Part shown: positions 1-9,543 of the stretch, piece by piece
Numbering within the stretch: position 1 is the first letter of the stretch
Layout of the letters: each line of letters starts with the position of its first letter
Assembly: GCA_949289295.1 (NCBI GenBank)
Contig: CASENM010000019.1
Coordinates: forward strand, 1 to 46,117
Reading direction: 5' to 3'
DNA length: 46,117 nt
DNA from: an uncultured Bacteroides sp.
Lineage (GTDB): Bacteria; Bacteroidota; Bacteroidia; Bacteroidales; Bacteroidaceae
Program-made: the position numbers and the translations under genes
The notes under the pieces: generated by a model
Seen by the model: the letters and a program-made list of their open reading frames with translations, nothing else
Databases searched by the model: none
What the model was told of the DNA's origin: nothing

Positions 1-1
1 A

Positions 2-115
2 GATAAAGCGTTATTTGAAAGCATGAGAAATATGGCGCTTCCGAACAGTCCGGCATTTTCTTATCCGTTGCCCGTTCTCGTGCGAGTTTCTTATAAAAAG
101 TTGATAGTCAGATAA
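2..115 (+). CDS. C-terminal tail of an unknown protein (partial)
   Basis: An open frame runs in from the left edge and ends at TAA 113-115, giving 37 residues ending in VSYKKLIVR. No family is recognised. The stop lies about 90 bp before the promoter of the next gene, which is a plausible gene end. With so little sequence it could also be a chance open frame. Confidence 0.35.
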   Translation, partial: DKALFESMRNMALPNSPAFSYPLPVLVRVSYKKLIVR

Positions 116-206
116 ATTATTCAAGTCTACAACAAATATAGCGAAAAAGCAGGCATTCCGTTTCTCATTAGCCTGGAGATGTAGACGGGAATCCGTTAAA
201 AAATTG

Positions 207-214
207 TATTTTTG
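207..214 (+). promoter_or_regulatory. Bacteroidota -7 box of the methyltransferase gene
   Basis: TATTTTTG matches TAnnTTTG and lies 21 bp before ATG 236. A transcript starting just after it would exclude the TTG start at 212 and supports the start at 236 or 239. No clear -33 TTTG is visible. Confidence 0.5.
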
Positions 215-235
215 TGGCTGTATTATAAAAAACTC

Positions 236-976
236 ATGATGGACATGGTGAATATTGAATGTCTGACACCGGACAAGGATCCGATGGGGGCGGCTATCCG
301 TGATTACCATGCGGTCGGAAAAGCCGGGCGGCTCAGGGTGTTTTCCTCGCAGTTCGAGGAGGATGAGATACCTGTGGCCGGACTGTTTCGTACATACGGG
401 GAGATGCCTGTCCTTGAGCGGAAAGCGTTGGACTTGGCCGAAGGACGTATTTTGGACGTAGGTGCCGGGAGTGGCTGCCATTCGCTGGTTCTGAAGGAGA
501 GGGGGAAGGAAGTGCTTCCGATAGACATCTCACCGCTTTCGGTGGAGGTGATGCGGGCCCGTGGACTGGACGCGCGGCAGGTGAACCTGTTCGACCCCCG
601 GTTTACCGGTCAGTTCGACACGGTACTGATGCTGATGAACGGTTCGGGAATTATCGGACGGCTGGAGAATATCGGCGGCTTTTTCAACCGCATGAGGCAG
701 CTTCTCGCTCCCGGCGGTTTTGTGCTGATGGATTCGAGCGACTTGCGTTATCTTTTCGAGGATGAGGACGGAAGCTTCGTCATTGACCTGGCCGCCGACT
801 ATTACGGACAGGTGGATTTCCGGATGCAGTACAGGCAAGTGAAAGGAGACCGTTTTGACTGGCTCTATATTGATTTCAACACTTTGAGCCTTTATGCCAC
901 GCAGTATGGCTTCAAGGCTGAGAGGCTGGCAGAAGGAGAACATTATGACTATCTGGCCCGGTTGGCACTCGGTTGA
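236..976 (+). CDS. Class I SAM-dependent methyltransferase
   Basis: This 246-aa protein has the SAM-binding glycine-rich motif I near its middle (ILDVGAGSGCHSL), followed by an acidic strand end (PIDISPLSVEVM). Further on are a motif-IV-like stretch (VLMLMNGSGI) and LLAPGGFVLMDSS, so it is a Rossmann-fold methyltransferase. The substrate cannot be read from the sequence. Start 236 was chosen because the promoter -7 box overlaps the longer frame's start. The gene stands alone on the + strand with its own terminator. It is probably cytoplasmic, with no signal peptide or membrane segment. Confidence 0.85.
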   Translation: MMDMVNIECLTPDKDPMGAAIRDYHAVGKAGRLRVFSSQFEEDEIPVAGLFRTYGEMPVLERKALDLAEGRILDVGAGSGCHSLVLKERGKEVLPIDISPLSVEVMRARGLDARQVNLFDPRFTGQFDTVLMLMNGSGIIGRLENIGGFFNRMRQLLAPGGFVLMDSSDLRYLFEDEDGSFVIDLAADYYGQVDFRMQYRQVKGDRFDWLYIDFNTLSLYATQYGFKAERLAEGEHYDYLARLALG

Positions 977-994
977 TGATGCAGGATTGAGCAC

Positions 995-1045
995 AAAGGC
1001 ACAGAATCTTTTTATAATACGATATAAAGATTCTGTGCCTTTTTT
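995..1045 (+). terminator. Rho-independent terminator after the methyltransferase
   Basis: A perfect 17-bp inverted repeat (AAAGGCACAGAATCTTT at 995-1011, complement at 1026-1042) is followed by a T tract. It lies between converging genes. In the reverse direction only TTTGTGCT follows the stem, so termination of the uxuA transcript here would be weaker. Confidence 0.9.
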
Positions 1046-1051
1046 CGTTAC

Positions 1052-2230
1052 TTATCCGCATTCTGTCATTGAACGGGCAATGCCCATTTCAAGTCCTCTC
1101 AGTTCAGCCAGTCCTCTTAGCCTTCCCAGGCAAGAATATCCGGGATTCGTTTTTTTGTGAAGGTCATCTATCATCTGATGTCCGTGGTCCGGACGCATCG
1201 GAACAGACAGTTTACGGCGTTGCTGCATCAGCAGGAAATTCTTCATGACATGATACATGTCTACGTCCCCTTCCAGATGATTTGCCTCGTAGAAATTGCC
1301 GTCGGCATCACGCTGTGTACTGCGCAGATGTACGAAATTGATACGGTCTCCCCAACGTTCCATCATTCCTGCCAGATCATTAGCTGCACTGACACCTAAA
1401 GAGCCGGTACACAGGCACAGACCATTTGACTCATTGGGCACCGCTTCCACCAGTTTGCGGAAATCATCTTCTGAACTCATGATACGTGGGAGACCTAAAA
1501 TCGGTTGTGGAGGATCGTCGGGATGGATTACCAGCTTTATGCCGATTTCATCGGCTACCGGACAAATTTGCCGGAGAAAAAAGATCAGATTCTCACGTAA
1601 CTTGTCGGCGTCAATATCTTTGTAGCGGTCCAACTCATGCTGGAACTGTTCGAGCGTAAAACTTTCTTCCGAACCTGGAAGTCCGGCAATCATATTACGT
1701 GTAAGGCGATGGATTTCCTCTTCATCCATCTGTTCATATCGGGCATTTGCTTTTTCTTTTTCTTCTTCTGTATATTCGTCTTCCGCTCCCGGCCTATTTA
1801 GAATGAACAGGTCGAATGCGATGAATGCGGCTCTTTCAAAGCGCAGGGCTTTTGAACCGTCAGGAAGTGTATAGGCCAGGTCGGTACGTGTCCAGTCAAG
1901 TACGGGCATGAAATTGTAGGTTACAATCGGAATGCCGCATTGTGCCAGATTGCGCAGAGACTGTTTATAATTCTCAATGTAACGCATGAAATCGCCTGTT
2001 TGGGTCTTGATATATTCGTGTACAGGTACACTTTCCACCACACTCCATTTCAGTCCTGCCTCTTCGATAATCCGTTTTCGTTTCATGATTTCTTCCACCG
2101 TCCATATTTCTCCGTTCGGTATGTGGTGGAGTGCATGGACAATGCCGGTCGCACCTGCCTGTCTGATATCCCATAAAGATACCGGATCGTCCGGTCCATA
2201 CCAGCGCCAAGTTTGTTCACATAAATACAT
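1052..2230 (-). CDS. uxuA: D-mannonate dehydratase
   Basis: A full-length 392-aa UxuA, which dehydrates D-mannonate to 2-keto-3-deoxy-D-gluconate in the hexuronate (Ashwell) pathway in the cytoplasm. Family features visible are the [19 protein letters not shown] start, the HPDDPP loop, the cysteine-containing LCLCTGSLG stretch, HLRST and RPDHGHQM, which carry metal-binding residues of the family. It lies 23 bp downstream of an SDR oxidoreductase on the same strand, the expected partner that makes mannonate from fructuronate. The pair is probably one operon. Confidence 0.95.
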   Translation of the reverse strand: MYLCEQTWRWYGPDDPVSLWDIRQAGATGIVHALHHIPNGEIWTVEEIMKRKRIIEEAGLKWSVVESVPVHEYIKTQTGDFMRYIENYKQSLRNLAQCGIPIVTYNFMPVLDWTRTDLAYTLPDGSKALRFERAAFIAFDLFILNRPGAEDEYTEEEKEKANARYEQMDEEEIHRLTRNMIAGLPGSEESFTLEQFQHELDRYKDIDADKLRENLIFFLRQICPVADEIGIKLVIHPDDPPQPILGLPRIMSSEDDFRKLVEAVPNESNGLCLCTGSLGVSAANDLAGMMERWGDRINFVHLRSTQRDADGNFYEANHLEGDVDMYHVMKNFLLMQQRRKLSVPMRPDHGHQMIDDLHKKTNPGYSCLGRLRGLAELRGLEMGIARSMTECG

Positions 2231-2253
2231 AAGTTACCTTTTTGATATGAAAA

Positions 2254-3069
2254 TTAAATACTGAAAGCATCAAATCCACCGTCTACAACAATCACTGCAC
2301 CGGTTACAAAACTGGAAGCGTCGCTGATAAGATAATGTATCGTTCCGTTCAATTCTTCGGGTACACCGAAACGGTTGAACGGAGTATGTGCCACAACGGC
2401 TTTGGCACGGGCTGTCGGAGTTCCGTCCGGGTTGGTCATCAGAGCGCGGTTTTGTTCTGTGAGGAAAAATCCGGGAGCAATTGCATTGACACGGATGCCT
2501 TCGCCGAATTTTGAAGCCATCTCAATAGCCATATATTTTGTATAGTTGGCGACAGCAGCCTTAGCCGCACTGTAACCGACTACACGGGTCAGCGGACGAA
2601 AAGCTGATTCTGAACAGAAATTGATTATCACGCCTTTCTTCTGTGCGACCATTGCTGAAGCAAACACAGTGGTGGGAAGTACAGTGCCGAACAGATTCAG
2701 ATCGACTACTTTTCTGAAAGCCTCTATGTCAAGATCAAAAAAGGTTTTGTCGGGTGGAATGATGGCACCTGCCATATTTCCTCCTGCGGCGTTCAGAAGT
2801 ACGTCAATGTGCCCGTATTTGTCCATAATCAATTTTTTGTCAGCTTCCAGTGCTTCTCTATCCATTACGTCCGTTTTCAGGAACATCGCTTCATGTCCTT
2901 CCGATTCAATCTCTGTTACCAATGAGCGGCCGGCTTCTTCCCTCCGTCCGAGTGCGATGATTGTTGCGCCTTGTGCGGCAAGATATTTTGAAATTCCTCT
3001 GCCCAATACACCGGTAGCTCCAGTCATCACTACCACCTTGTCTTTTACGTTAAACAATTCATTTGCCAT
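2254..3069 (-). CDS. SDR-family oxidoreductase, probable D-mannonate oxidoreductase (fructuronate reductase)
   Basis: A 271-aa short-chain dehydrogenase. The N-terminal NAD(P) site is TGATGVLGRG, followed by NAAGGNMAG, a catalytic serine region (INFCSESAF) and the catalytic YSAAK. The C-terminus VTGAVIVVDGGF is typical of the family. Start 3069 (MANELFNVKDK) was chosen because SDR homology begins there; the longer frame to 3309 adds a basic, low-quality extension. The fructuronate-to-mannonate role is inferred from tight linkage to uxuA; the fold alone does not give the substrate. The classical long-chain UxuB is absent here. Confidence 0.85.
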   Translation of the reverse strand: MANELFNVKDKVVVMTGATGVLGRGISKYLAAQGATIIALGRREEAGRSLVTEIESEGHEAMFLKTDVMDREALEADKKLIMDKYGHIDVLLNAAGGNMAGAIIPPDKTFFDLDIEAFRKVVDLNLFGTVLPTTVFASAMVAQKKGVIINFCSESAFRPLTRVVGYSAAKAAVANYTKYMAIEMASKFGEGIRVNAIAPGFFLTEQNRALMTNPDGTPTARAKAVVAHTPFNRFGVPEELNGTIHYLISDASSFVTGAVIVVDGGFDAFSI

Positions 3070-3539
3070 AATGATAATGTGATAATATGTTAATATGCTT
3101 AATTTGGTGTTTTTTCTCTGGAAATACAGCCTGTGTGCGAACACGATACAGGTTCGAATTTTACCTATGTGCTGCAAAGAAGCGGTTTTATTTTTTAATA
3201 AACAAACTTGAGGTAATATTTTAACAGAGTTTTTAAAGCCTGTCAGAGTCGGATTCCGGCTCATCCATGAAATGATTCTCAGACGATATATTCTTTTTGT
3301 ACGAATCATATTTTTGTCTTCTTTCTTGCAGGTTAAATATTTTCTTGATAACTTGCCACAGTGTTTCTTTTAAGTCAATATAATGTACAATTATTTTGGT
3401 TGAGGAACAATAACTGAACATAATGATTTTCATGGGAAAATCTTTTTTTAATTAGTGAGAAACGGGTGGTTGTACGTGAATAATTTTTGATGTAGGAATG
3501 TGCATTTGCTGCCCGTCGGGTAATTTAAATTCGAAAGCA
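3070..3539. other. 470-bp intergenic region between divergent genes
   Basis: AT-rich space between the leftward SDR-uxuA pair and rightward proA. A 66-codon frame on the minus strand (3233-3433) has no recognisable domain and a skewed composition, so it is not called as a gene. A sequence close to a -7 box (TAATTTTTG, 3481-3489, one base too long) precedes proA. No clear promoter for the SDR gene was found. Confidence 0.5.
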
Positions 3540-4787
3540 ATGAGACTGAACACTATTTTTCAGGCAGTCCAGTTCGCCTCGCGCAAACTGGCATTGATTG
3601 ATGCTGAAAGTATGAATCATATCTTGCGGGAAGTGGCAGATGAAATTGAGAACTCTGTCTCTTTTCTTTTGGAAGCTAACCAAAAAGACCTTGATCGGAT
3701 GAATCCGGACAATCCGAAGTTTGACCGTCTGAAGCTGACGGAATCCCGGTTACTGGAAATTGCTGACAACATGCGCAATGTGGCCGCATTGCCCTCCCCT
3801 TTAGGAATCGTGTTTGACGAACGGACCAGGCCCAACGGATTGCGAATCAGAAAAGTTACTGTGCCATTCGGAGTGATAGGGGTTATTTATGAAGCACGTC
3901 CGAATGTCAGTTTCGATGTGTTCGCGCTTTGTTTGAAAAGTGGAAATGCGTGCATTTTGAAGGGAGGGAGTGATGCCGATTGCTCCAACCAGGCAATTAT
4001 CACATTGATTCATCGTGTACTTGAACGTCTGGGAATAAACAAGTACATTGTGGAGTTGCTTCCGTCTACTCGTGAAGCTACATCAGAATTACTTCATGCT
4101 GAAAATCATGTAGATCTTATTATTCCGCGGGGAAGTGCCGAACTGATTCGTTACGTACGGAATGAATCTACAGTTCCGGTCATAGAAACAGGGGCCGGGG
4201 TCTGTCACGCATATTTTGACAAGGATGGTGACCTGGCAAAAGGGGCGGCCATAATAAACAATGCAAAGACACGGCGTGTGAGTGTCTGCAACGCACTCGA
4301 CTGCCTTCTGATTCATAAAGACCGGCTTCCGGATTTGGCAGCACTTTGTTCTCCTCTGCAGGACAGTCAAGTACGGATTTATGCAGACAATCCTTCATGG
4401 GAAGCCTTAAACGGCCATTATCCTGAAGCGTTGCTGACACATGCTGACATGGATTGCTATGGAAGAGAGTTTCTCGACTATAAGATGGCTGTCAAAACTG
4501 TAGATAATGTAGACGAAGCTGTCAAACATATTTATGTGTTTGGCTCCAGACACAGCGAATGTATCATTACCGAGAATCCACAGGCAGCCGATCGTTTCCG
4601 GCGTGCGGTAGATGCGGCTTGTATCTATGTGAATGCACCTACCTCGTTTACTGACGGAGCACAATTCGGCTTAGGTGCAGAAATAGGTATCAGTACGCAA
4701 AAACTTCATGCGCGAGGGCCGATGGGTTTACGTGAAATGACCACCTATAAATGGCTGATTGATGGAGAAGGCCAAATCCGGCCTTGA
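3540..4787 (+). CDS. proA: Gamma-glutamyl phosphate reductase
   Basis: A 415-aa ProA, the second enzyme of proline synthesis, which reduces L-glutamyl-5-phosphate to glutamate semialdehyde with NADPH. The aldehyde-dehydrogenase-like fold shows [27 protein letters not shown] and the catalytic cysteine in [11 protein letters not shown]; the end has [13 protein letters not shown]. Start 3540 ([11 protein letters not shown]) fits the family; the frame opening at 3498 adds 14 non-conserved residues. It is followed 59 bp later by argF', linking proline and arginine synthesis, although argF' has its own promoter. Confidence 0.95.
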   Translation: MRLNTIFQAVQFASRKLALIDAESMNHILREVADEIENSVSFLLEANQKDLDRMNPDNPKFDRLKLTESRLLEIADNMRNVAALPSPLGIVFDERTRPNGLRIRKVTVPFGVIGVIYEARPNVSFDVFALCLKSGNACILKGGSDADCSNQAIITLIHRVLERLGINKYIVELLPSTREATSELLHAENHVDLIIPRGSAELIRYVRNESTVPVIETGAGVCHAYFDKDGDLAKGAAIINNAKTRRVSVCNALDCLLIHKDRLPDLAALCSPLQDSQVRIYADNPSWEALNGHYPEALLTHADMDCYGREFLDYKMAVKTVDNVDEAVKHIYVFGSRHSECIITENPQAADRFRRAVDAACIYVNAPTSFTDGAQFGLGAEIGISTQKLHARGPMGLREMTTYKWLIDGEGQIRP

Positions 4788-4806
4788 AGAAAGAGAATAT
4801 TTATTG

Positions 4807-4814
4807 TAGATTTG
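4807..4814 (+). promoter_or_regulatory. -7 box of argF'
   Basis: TAGATTTG matches TAnnTTTG, 33 bp before ATG 4847, indicating transcription independent of proA. Confidence 0.5.
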
Positions 4815-4846
4815 TTTACATGGAATTTTAATATACATTTTTTTAT

Positions 4847-5809
4847 ATGAGAACATATACGAATGTCTTTGATCTGGGAGACTTGAATGCCGCACTTGCG
4901 GAAGCGTTTGAAATCAAGCAGGACCGTTATAAATATGAAGCATTGGGCAAACATAAGACTTGTCTGCTGATTTTCTTTAACAACAGTCTGCGTACCCGTC
5001 TGAGTACACAAAAAGCAGCCCGTAATTTAGGTATGGATGTGATTGTACTTGATGTGAACCAAGGCGCATGGAAACTTGAAACAGAAAGAGGGGTGATAAT
5101 GGACGGCGATAAAAGTGAGCATTTGCTGGAAGCTATTCCGGTGATGGGATCTTATTGTGATATTATCGGTGTACGCTCGTTTGCTCGCTTTGAGAACCGT
5201 GAGGATGATTATACAGAAAAGATACTGAATCAGTTCATTCAGTATTCCGGCAGACCTGTATTCTCCATGGAGGCTGCTACAGGGCATCCTCTGCAGGCAT
5301 TTGCCGATTTGATAACCATTGAGGAATATAAAAAGAAAGAACGGCCGAAAGTGGTTCTGACATGGGCCCCCCATCCGCGTGCATTGCCGCAGGCTGTCCC
5401 TAATTCGTTTGCCGACTTCATGAATGAGGCGAATGTGGATTTCGTCATCACTCATCCGGAAGGCTATGAACTGGACCCGAAATTTGTGCGTGACGCTAAA
5501 GTGGAATACAATCAGATGAAGGCTTTTGAAGGGGCTGATTTCATCTATGCCAAGAATTGGGCTTGTCCGGGGGTGATTTGTCCTGAGGATTATGGAAAAG
5601 TGTTGAGTAAAGATATGGGTTGGACTGTAGATGAGGCTCACATGGCTGTCACTGACAATGCTTTTTTCATGCATTGTCTGCCGGTGCGTCGTAACATGAT
5701 AGTAACCGATGGGGTTATCGAAGCTCCTACTTCATTGGTCATTCCAGAGGCGGCTAACCGTGAGATTTCGGCCACAGTCGTGCTCAAACGAATGTTGCAG
5801 GCTCTTTGA
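4847..5809 (+). CDS. argF': N-succinylornithine carbamoyltransferase-type enzyme
   Basis: A 320-aa transcarbamylase closely resembling the ArgF' of Bacteroides, which carbamoylates N-succinyl-L-ornithine in arginine synthesis. The carbamoyl-phosphate loop is altered from STRTR to NSLRTR (residues 46-51). FSMEAATGHPLQAFADL, TWAPHPRALPQAVPNS and FMHCLPVRRN follow in the order of the family. The known discriminator region is DGDKSEHLLEAIP, where residue 90 is Ser; from memory the B. fragilis enzyme has Pro here and acetylornithine enzymes have Glu. A shift in specificity back to acetylornithine is not expected but not excluded. Confidence 0.92.
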   Translation: MRTYTNVFDLGDLNAALAEAFEIKQDRYKYEALGKHKTCLLIFFNNSLRTRLSTQKAARNLGMDVIVLDVNQGAWKLETERGVIMDGDKSEHLLEAIPVMGSYCDIIGVRSFARFENREDDYTEKILNQFIQYSGRPVFSMEAATGHPLQAFADLITIEEYKKKERPKVVLTWAPHPRALPQAVPNSFADFMNEANVDFVITHPEGYELDPKFVRDAKVEYNQMKAFEGADFIYAKNWACPGVICPEDYGKVLSKDMGWTVDEAHMAVTDNAFFMHCLPVRRNMIVTDGVIEAPTSLVIPEAANREISATVVLKRMLQAL

Positions 5810-5817
5810 CATTAAAA

Positions 5818-5850
5818 ACAGGAGGAATCGTGTTGATGATTCCCCCTGTT
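5818..5850. other. Hairpin after argF'
   Basis: ACAGGAGGAATC (5818-5829) pairs with GATTCCCCCTGT (5838-5849) around an 8-base loop. No T tract follows, so it is probably an mRNA 3'-end stem acting together with the next hairpin. Confidence 0.55.
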
Positions 5851-5875
5851 GCATCAGTTTCTGTAAACTGAAAAT

Positions 5876-5927
5876 AAAAGGCACAAAGACATAGAGCGAA
5901 TAATCAACTCTATGTGTCTGTGCCTTT
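5876..5927. terminator. Bidirectional terminator between argF' and fucO
   Basis: A long inverted repeat, AAAAGGCACAAAGACATAGAG (5876-5896) against CTCTATGTGTCTGTGCCTTT (5908-5927), has two mismatches. It sits between converging genes and could stop both transcripts. The T and A runs are short. Confidence 0.75.
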
Positions 5928-5948
5928 ATGTATTTTATACTTCCGGAA

Positions 5949-7103
5949 TCAGAATGCTTTGTGGTAGAGAGCCTCGATTTCCTCTACAGAAGTAGGACGG
6001 GGATTTCCGCCTGTGCAGACATCATTGAATGCATCGACAGCCAGCTGATGGAGGTCTTCTTCCTTTACGCCGATTTCATGCAGCTGTTGGGGGATGTTGA
6101 TGCTCAACGACAACTGACGTACAGCATCGATTGCAGCTTTCACACCTTCTTCCACACTCATGCCGGTAGTGTCTACACCCATGGCTTTGGCAATATCGAG
6201 GTATTTGGGAGCAGCCGGTGATTCGGCATTGTATTCCATTACATACGGGAGAAGCAGAGCATTGGCTACACCGTGAGGGGTGTCATAATGTGCGCCAAGA
6301 GGATGAGCCATTGAGTGGACGATGCCCAGACCTACATTGCTGAATCCCATTCCCGCAAAATACTGTGCCTGAGACATGGCTTCGCGTGCTACGGGGTCGT
6401 TACCGTTGTCCACTGCTGCTTTCAGGTTTTTCGCAATCATTTCGATGGCTTTCAGCTCGAACATATCAGACATAGCCCATGCACCCGGAGTGATATAGCT
6501 TTCGATGGCGTGGGTCAGTGCGTCCATTCCGGTAGCTGCGGTCAAGCCTTTCGGCATAGAGTACATCAGTTCCGGGTCAACAATAGCTACAGACGGGATG
6601 TCGTTCGGGTCGACACATACCATTTTTTTCGTCGCGGCTTCGTCAATGATGACATAGTTGATGGTTACTTCTGCCGCAGTTCCTGCAGTAGTCGGAAGTG
6701 CGAAAGTAGGCACAGCCTTATTGTGTGTATTGGCTACACCTTCCAGTGAGCGGACATCCGCAAATTCCGGATTGTTGACTACGATTCCGATACCTTTGGC
6801 TGTATCGATGGACGATCCGCCACCCAGTGCGATAATGAAGTCGGCACCCGAAGCCTTAAAAGCTTCTACACCATGCTGTACATTGGCAATGGTCGGGTTA
6901 GCTTTTACATCACTGAATATTTCGTATGGAATCTGGTTTTTTTCAAGCACTTCGACAACTTTGTCCGCTACATGGAAACGGATCAGATCTTTGTCGGTTA
7001 CGAAAAATGCTTTCTTGTAACCTCTCCGTGCTACTTCTGTAGCAATAGCTTCACGGCATCCAGCTCCGAAGTAAGAGGTCTCGTTCAAAATCATTCTGTA
7101 CAT
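5949..7103 (-). CDS. fucO: Lactaldehyde reductase (1,2-propanediol oxidoreductase)
   Basis: A 384-aa iron-dependent group III alcohol dehydrogenase. It shows the NAD motif GGGSSIDTAKG, LPTTAGTAAEVT, and the metal-binding histidines in DALTHAIESY and in the VHSMAHPLGAHYDTPHG segment. It reduces the L-lactaldehyde released by rhamnulose-1-phosphate aldolase to 1,2-propanediol, regenerating NAD+. Its place 42 bp downstream of rhaD in a rha operon supports lactaldehyde as substrate. Start 7103 is the first ATG; MILNETSYFG at 7094 is an alternative. Confidence 0.93.
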   Translation of the reverse strand: MYRMILNETSYFGAGCREAIATEVARRGYKKAFFVTDKDLIRFHVADKVVEVLEKNQIPYEIFSDVKANPTIANVQHGVEAFKASGADFIIALGGGSSIDTAKGIGIVVNNPEFADVRSLEGVANTHNKAVPTFALPTTAGTAAEVTINYVIIDEAATKKMVCVDPNDIPSVAIVDPELMYSMPKGLTAATGMDALTHAIESYITPGAWAMSDMFELKAIEMIAKNLKAAVDNGNDPVAREAMSQAQYFAGMGFSNVGLGIVHSMAHPLGAHYDTPHGVANALLLPYVMEYNAESPAAPKYLDIAKAMGVDTTGMSVEEGVKAAIDAVRQLSLSINIPQQLHEIGVKEEDLHQLAVDAFNDVCTGGNPRPTSVEEIEALYHKAF

Positions 7104-7145
7104 GGTTCTATTTGGTTTAAAAGGTTATTATAATGTTCAGTCTGT

Positions 7146-7955
7146 TTATTTCGGCAAATTGTATGCAATAGTCATTTCTTTCATTTGTTCTTCCGACATA
7201 CCGTCTGGCTCAAATCCCATGCAACGGGCATTGATATAGATCTGTGCTGCTTTCGTGAGCACGTCAATCTGGTCGAACGCATCCATTGCATCTGTATCGG
7301 CGGCAAATACGCCGTGTTTCTCCCACATTACTACATCATAGTCTTTCAGTTCCTCGAGGGTCGCTTCTGCCAGTTCTACAGATCCTGCCATCTTGTAGGG
7401 AACAATACCCAGGCCGCGCGGACAGAATGCTTTCGTTTCTGGAATCATACTCCAAAGCAGATTCGTCAACACGTCTTTCTCCAGGAATTTGTTTGTATGG
7501 CTCATGGCAACCAGTTCAATCGGATGAGTGTGTACGGTTGCTTTCTTTTTCCCGCCTTCTGCAATCAATGTGTTGTGTACAGTCAGATGAGCTGCTACTT
7601 CTGAGGTCGGAATGACGGGTTGGTCGGCAATAATTACATAGCTGGCGCAGTCATCACAGATGCGGATGATAGAGCCGTTTTCCATTGGCCAACGGGCCAA
7701 ATCACGCATACGTTTCTGTGTCCCTTTACAGAAGAAATAACAGCCTTTCAGGTGGGGGAGTGTTGCACCTATCGGTTTCGGTTCGGTGATGGCTGGCATT
7801 TGGCGGATTTCGTCATCGACAAATTCGGTTACATTGATTGTAATGTTTCCGCCATTGCGTTCTGCCCAGCCTTTTTGCCATAGATATCCGGCTACTTCGG
7901 CTACTTTGTTTACTTCACGGGTAAGGCCCGGACGTCCTTCAAGAATAGATTTCAT
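7146..7955 (-). CDS. rhaD: Rhamnulose-1-phosphate aldolase
   Basis: A 269-aa class II zinc aldolase that splits L-rhamnulose-1-phosphate into dihydroxyacetone phosphate and L-lactaldehyde. The zinc ligands are in THTHPIELVAM, and a further histidine is in MWEKHGVFA. It begins MKSILEGRPGLTREV and carries the RNGGNITINV segment characteristic of RhaD. It sits between rhaB and fucO, matching the order of catabolic steps. Confidence 0.95.
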   Translation of the reverse strand: MKSILEGRPGLTREVNKVAEVAGYLWQKGWAERNGGNITINVTEFVDDEIRQMPAITEPKPIGATLPHLKGCYFFCKGTQKRMRDLARWPMENGSIIRICDDCASYVIIADQPVIPTSEVAAHLTVHNTLIAEGGKKKATVHTHPIELVAMSHTNKFLEKDVLTNLLWSMIPETKAFCPRGLGIVPYKMAGSVELAEATLEELKDYDVVMWEKHGVFAADTDAMDAFDQIDVLTKAAQIYINARCMGFEPDGMSEEQMKEMTIAYNLPK

Positions 7956-8039
7956 AGTTTGATAAAATTATATTAGTGGATAAAGGTAATCAAATTATTT
8001 TATTTGCGCAACTGAGAAAGTAACGAATATGTTTCTTTC

Positions 8040-9515
8040 TCAAACAATTACGGACAAGTATTTTTTATAGGCATTGTCCCATGTCTCTTGTTCGGCAGGC
8101 ATGAAGTTTTCAGGCTGGACGTTAGCTGAGATTATATTTCGCATTTCCTGTAGTGAAGCAATCATGCCTGCAGCTTTAGCTTGCAGCATGATATTTCCGA
8201 TGGAGGATGCTTCGCTTGGACCTGCGGCTACCGGAAGACAGACCGCGTTTGATGTGAACTGGTTCATCAGTTTGTTGCGCGAGCCTCCGCCAATGATATG
8301 TAGTTTCTCAATCGGAGAGTCGGAGAGTCCGCGGAACATGTCCAGCACTTCCCGGTATTTCAGCGCAAGGCTTTCAAAGATGGTGCGTATAAATTCGCCG
8401 TGTGTCTGTGGACATTCTTGTCCGGTCTGTGCGCAGTAATCGCAAATGGCTTTTGGCATGTCGTGCGGATTGGTGAATATCGGATTGTCCGGATTGATGA
8501 AACAGACAAAGGGACGTGCAGCTTGAGCCAGTTCCACCATTTGTGGATAAGAGTAATCTATGCCTTCTCTGTGCCATTTTTTCAGGCATTGTTCTACAAT
8601 CCACATGCCGGTGATATTTTTCAGCAGTCGGATTGTTCCGTCTACACCTCCTTCGTTGGTGATGTTGGAGGCTTCTGTCTTTTCGTTCACGATAGGACCG
8701 TCTGTCTCGATTCCCATCAGTGACCAAGTGCCTGAACTCAGATAAGCGAAATTCTTGTTGCTTGCCGGTATGGCGGCTACAGCTGAAGCCGTGTCATGAC
8801 CCGCTACGGCAATGACAGGAATTGGCTCGATTTGCAGTTCGTCACATAAATCTTTTGAGAGCATGCCTACAGTTGCTCCCGGTTCCACAATGTTGCCGAA
8901 CATTGATTTCTGTAGTCCCAATGTGTGTAATATATTTTCATCGAAATCGCGTGTCATGGGGTTCAGCAATTGTGAAGTTGAGGCGATGGTGTACTCTGTC
9001 ACTTTGTTTCCCGTCAGCAAATATGACAGGGCATCGGGCATGAACAGCAGATGAGCCGCATGGTTTAGTGCGAAGTTGTTCTCCTGTTTCATTGCATACA
9101 GTTGGAATATTGTATTCAAGTCCAGATGCTGGATACCGGTTTTTCTATACAGTTCCTTAGCTGGCATAACCTTTTGAAAATACTCTTCTTTTTTACCGAT
9201 GGTCTGAGGATCACGATAGGCAAATGGCAGTCCGATGACTGAGCCGTCAGAGGCTAGACATGCTACATCGACTCCCCATGTGTCGATTCCTACTGAAGTG
9301 ACAGGGATTCTTTTCTTGGCTATTTCCGCCAGTCCTTTCTTCAAGTTCTCATAGAGGGAGAAGATGTTCCAGTAACAATGTCCGTTGAGCTGGAGCATCT
9401 GGTTCGGGAAGCGGGTCACTTCCTCTAATGTCAATTTGTTGTCCGATAAGCTTCCGAGGATTGTTCTTCCGCTTGTGGCACCTAGGTCGAAGGCAACGAA
9501 ATATTTAGTGTCCAT
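8040..9515 (-). CDS. rhaB: Rhamnulokinase
   Basis: A 491-aa FGGY-family carbohydrate kinase that phosphorylates L-rhamnulose. The ATPase-fold motifs are FDLGATSGRT at the N-terminus, GIDTWGVDVA, AGHDTASAVAA, SSGTWSLMG and IIGGGSRNKLMNQ. First gene of a leftward rhaB-rhaD-fucO operon with its own -7 box. Neither the rhamnose isomerase nor a rhamnose transporter lies in the 84-bp gap to rhaD or elsewhere in this window, and no rhamnose-responsive regulator is next to it. Confidence 0.95.
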   Translation of the reverse strand: MDTKYFVAFDLGATSGRTILGSLSDNKLTLEEVTRFPNQMLQLNGHCYWNIFSLYENLKKGLAEIAKKRIPVTSVGIDTWGVDVACLASDGSVIGLPFAYRDPQTIGKKEEYFQKVMPAKELYRKTGIQHLDLNTIFQLYAMKQENNFALNHAAHLLFMPDALSYLLTGNKVTEYTIASTSQLLNPMTRDFDENILHTLGLQKSMFGNIVEPGATVGMLSKDLCDELQIEPIPVIAVAGHDTASAVAAIPASNKNFAYLSSGTWSLMGIETDGPIVNEKTEASNITNEGGVDGTIRLLKNITGMWIVEQCLKKWHREGIDYSYPQMVELAQAARPFVCFINPDNPIFTNPHDMPKAICDYCAQTGQECPQTHGEFIRTIFESLALKYREVLDMFRGLSDSPIEKLHIIGGGSRNKLMNQFTSNAVCLPVAAGPSEASSIGNIMLQAKAAGMIASLQEMRNIISANVQPENFMPAEQETWDNAYKKYLSVIV

Positions 9516-9543
9516 GCTATAAAATTTTGGGTTAACTATTTTG

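Noticed and set aside
3130-3165. GGTTCGAATTTTACC, resembling a tRNA T-loop
   Set aside because: The flanking bases do not form a T stem, and no anticodon arm or acceptor stem can be drawn around it.
2254-3309. 351-aa version of the SDR protein
   Set aside because: The 80 extra N-terminal residues are basic and unlike any domain; the SDR fold begins at the ATG at 3069.
3233-3433. 66-codon open frame on the minus strand
   Set aside because: No signal peptide, domain or plausible promoter; it lies in AT-rich spacer and its composition looks random.
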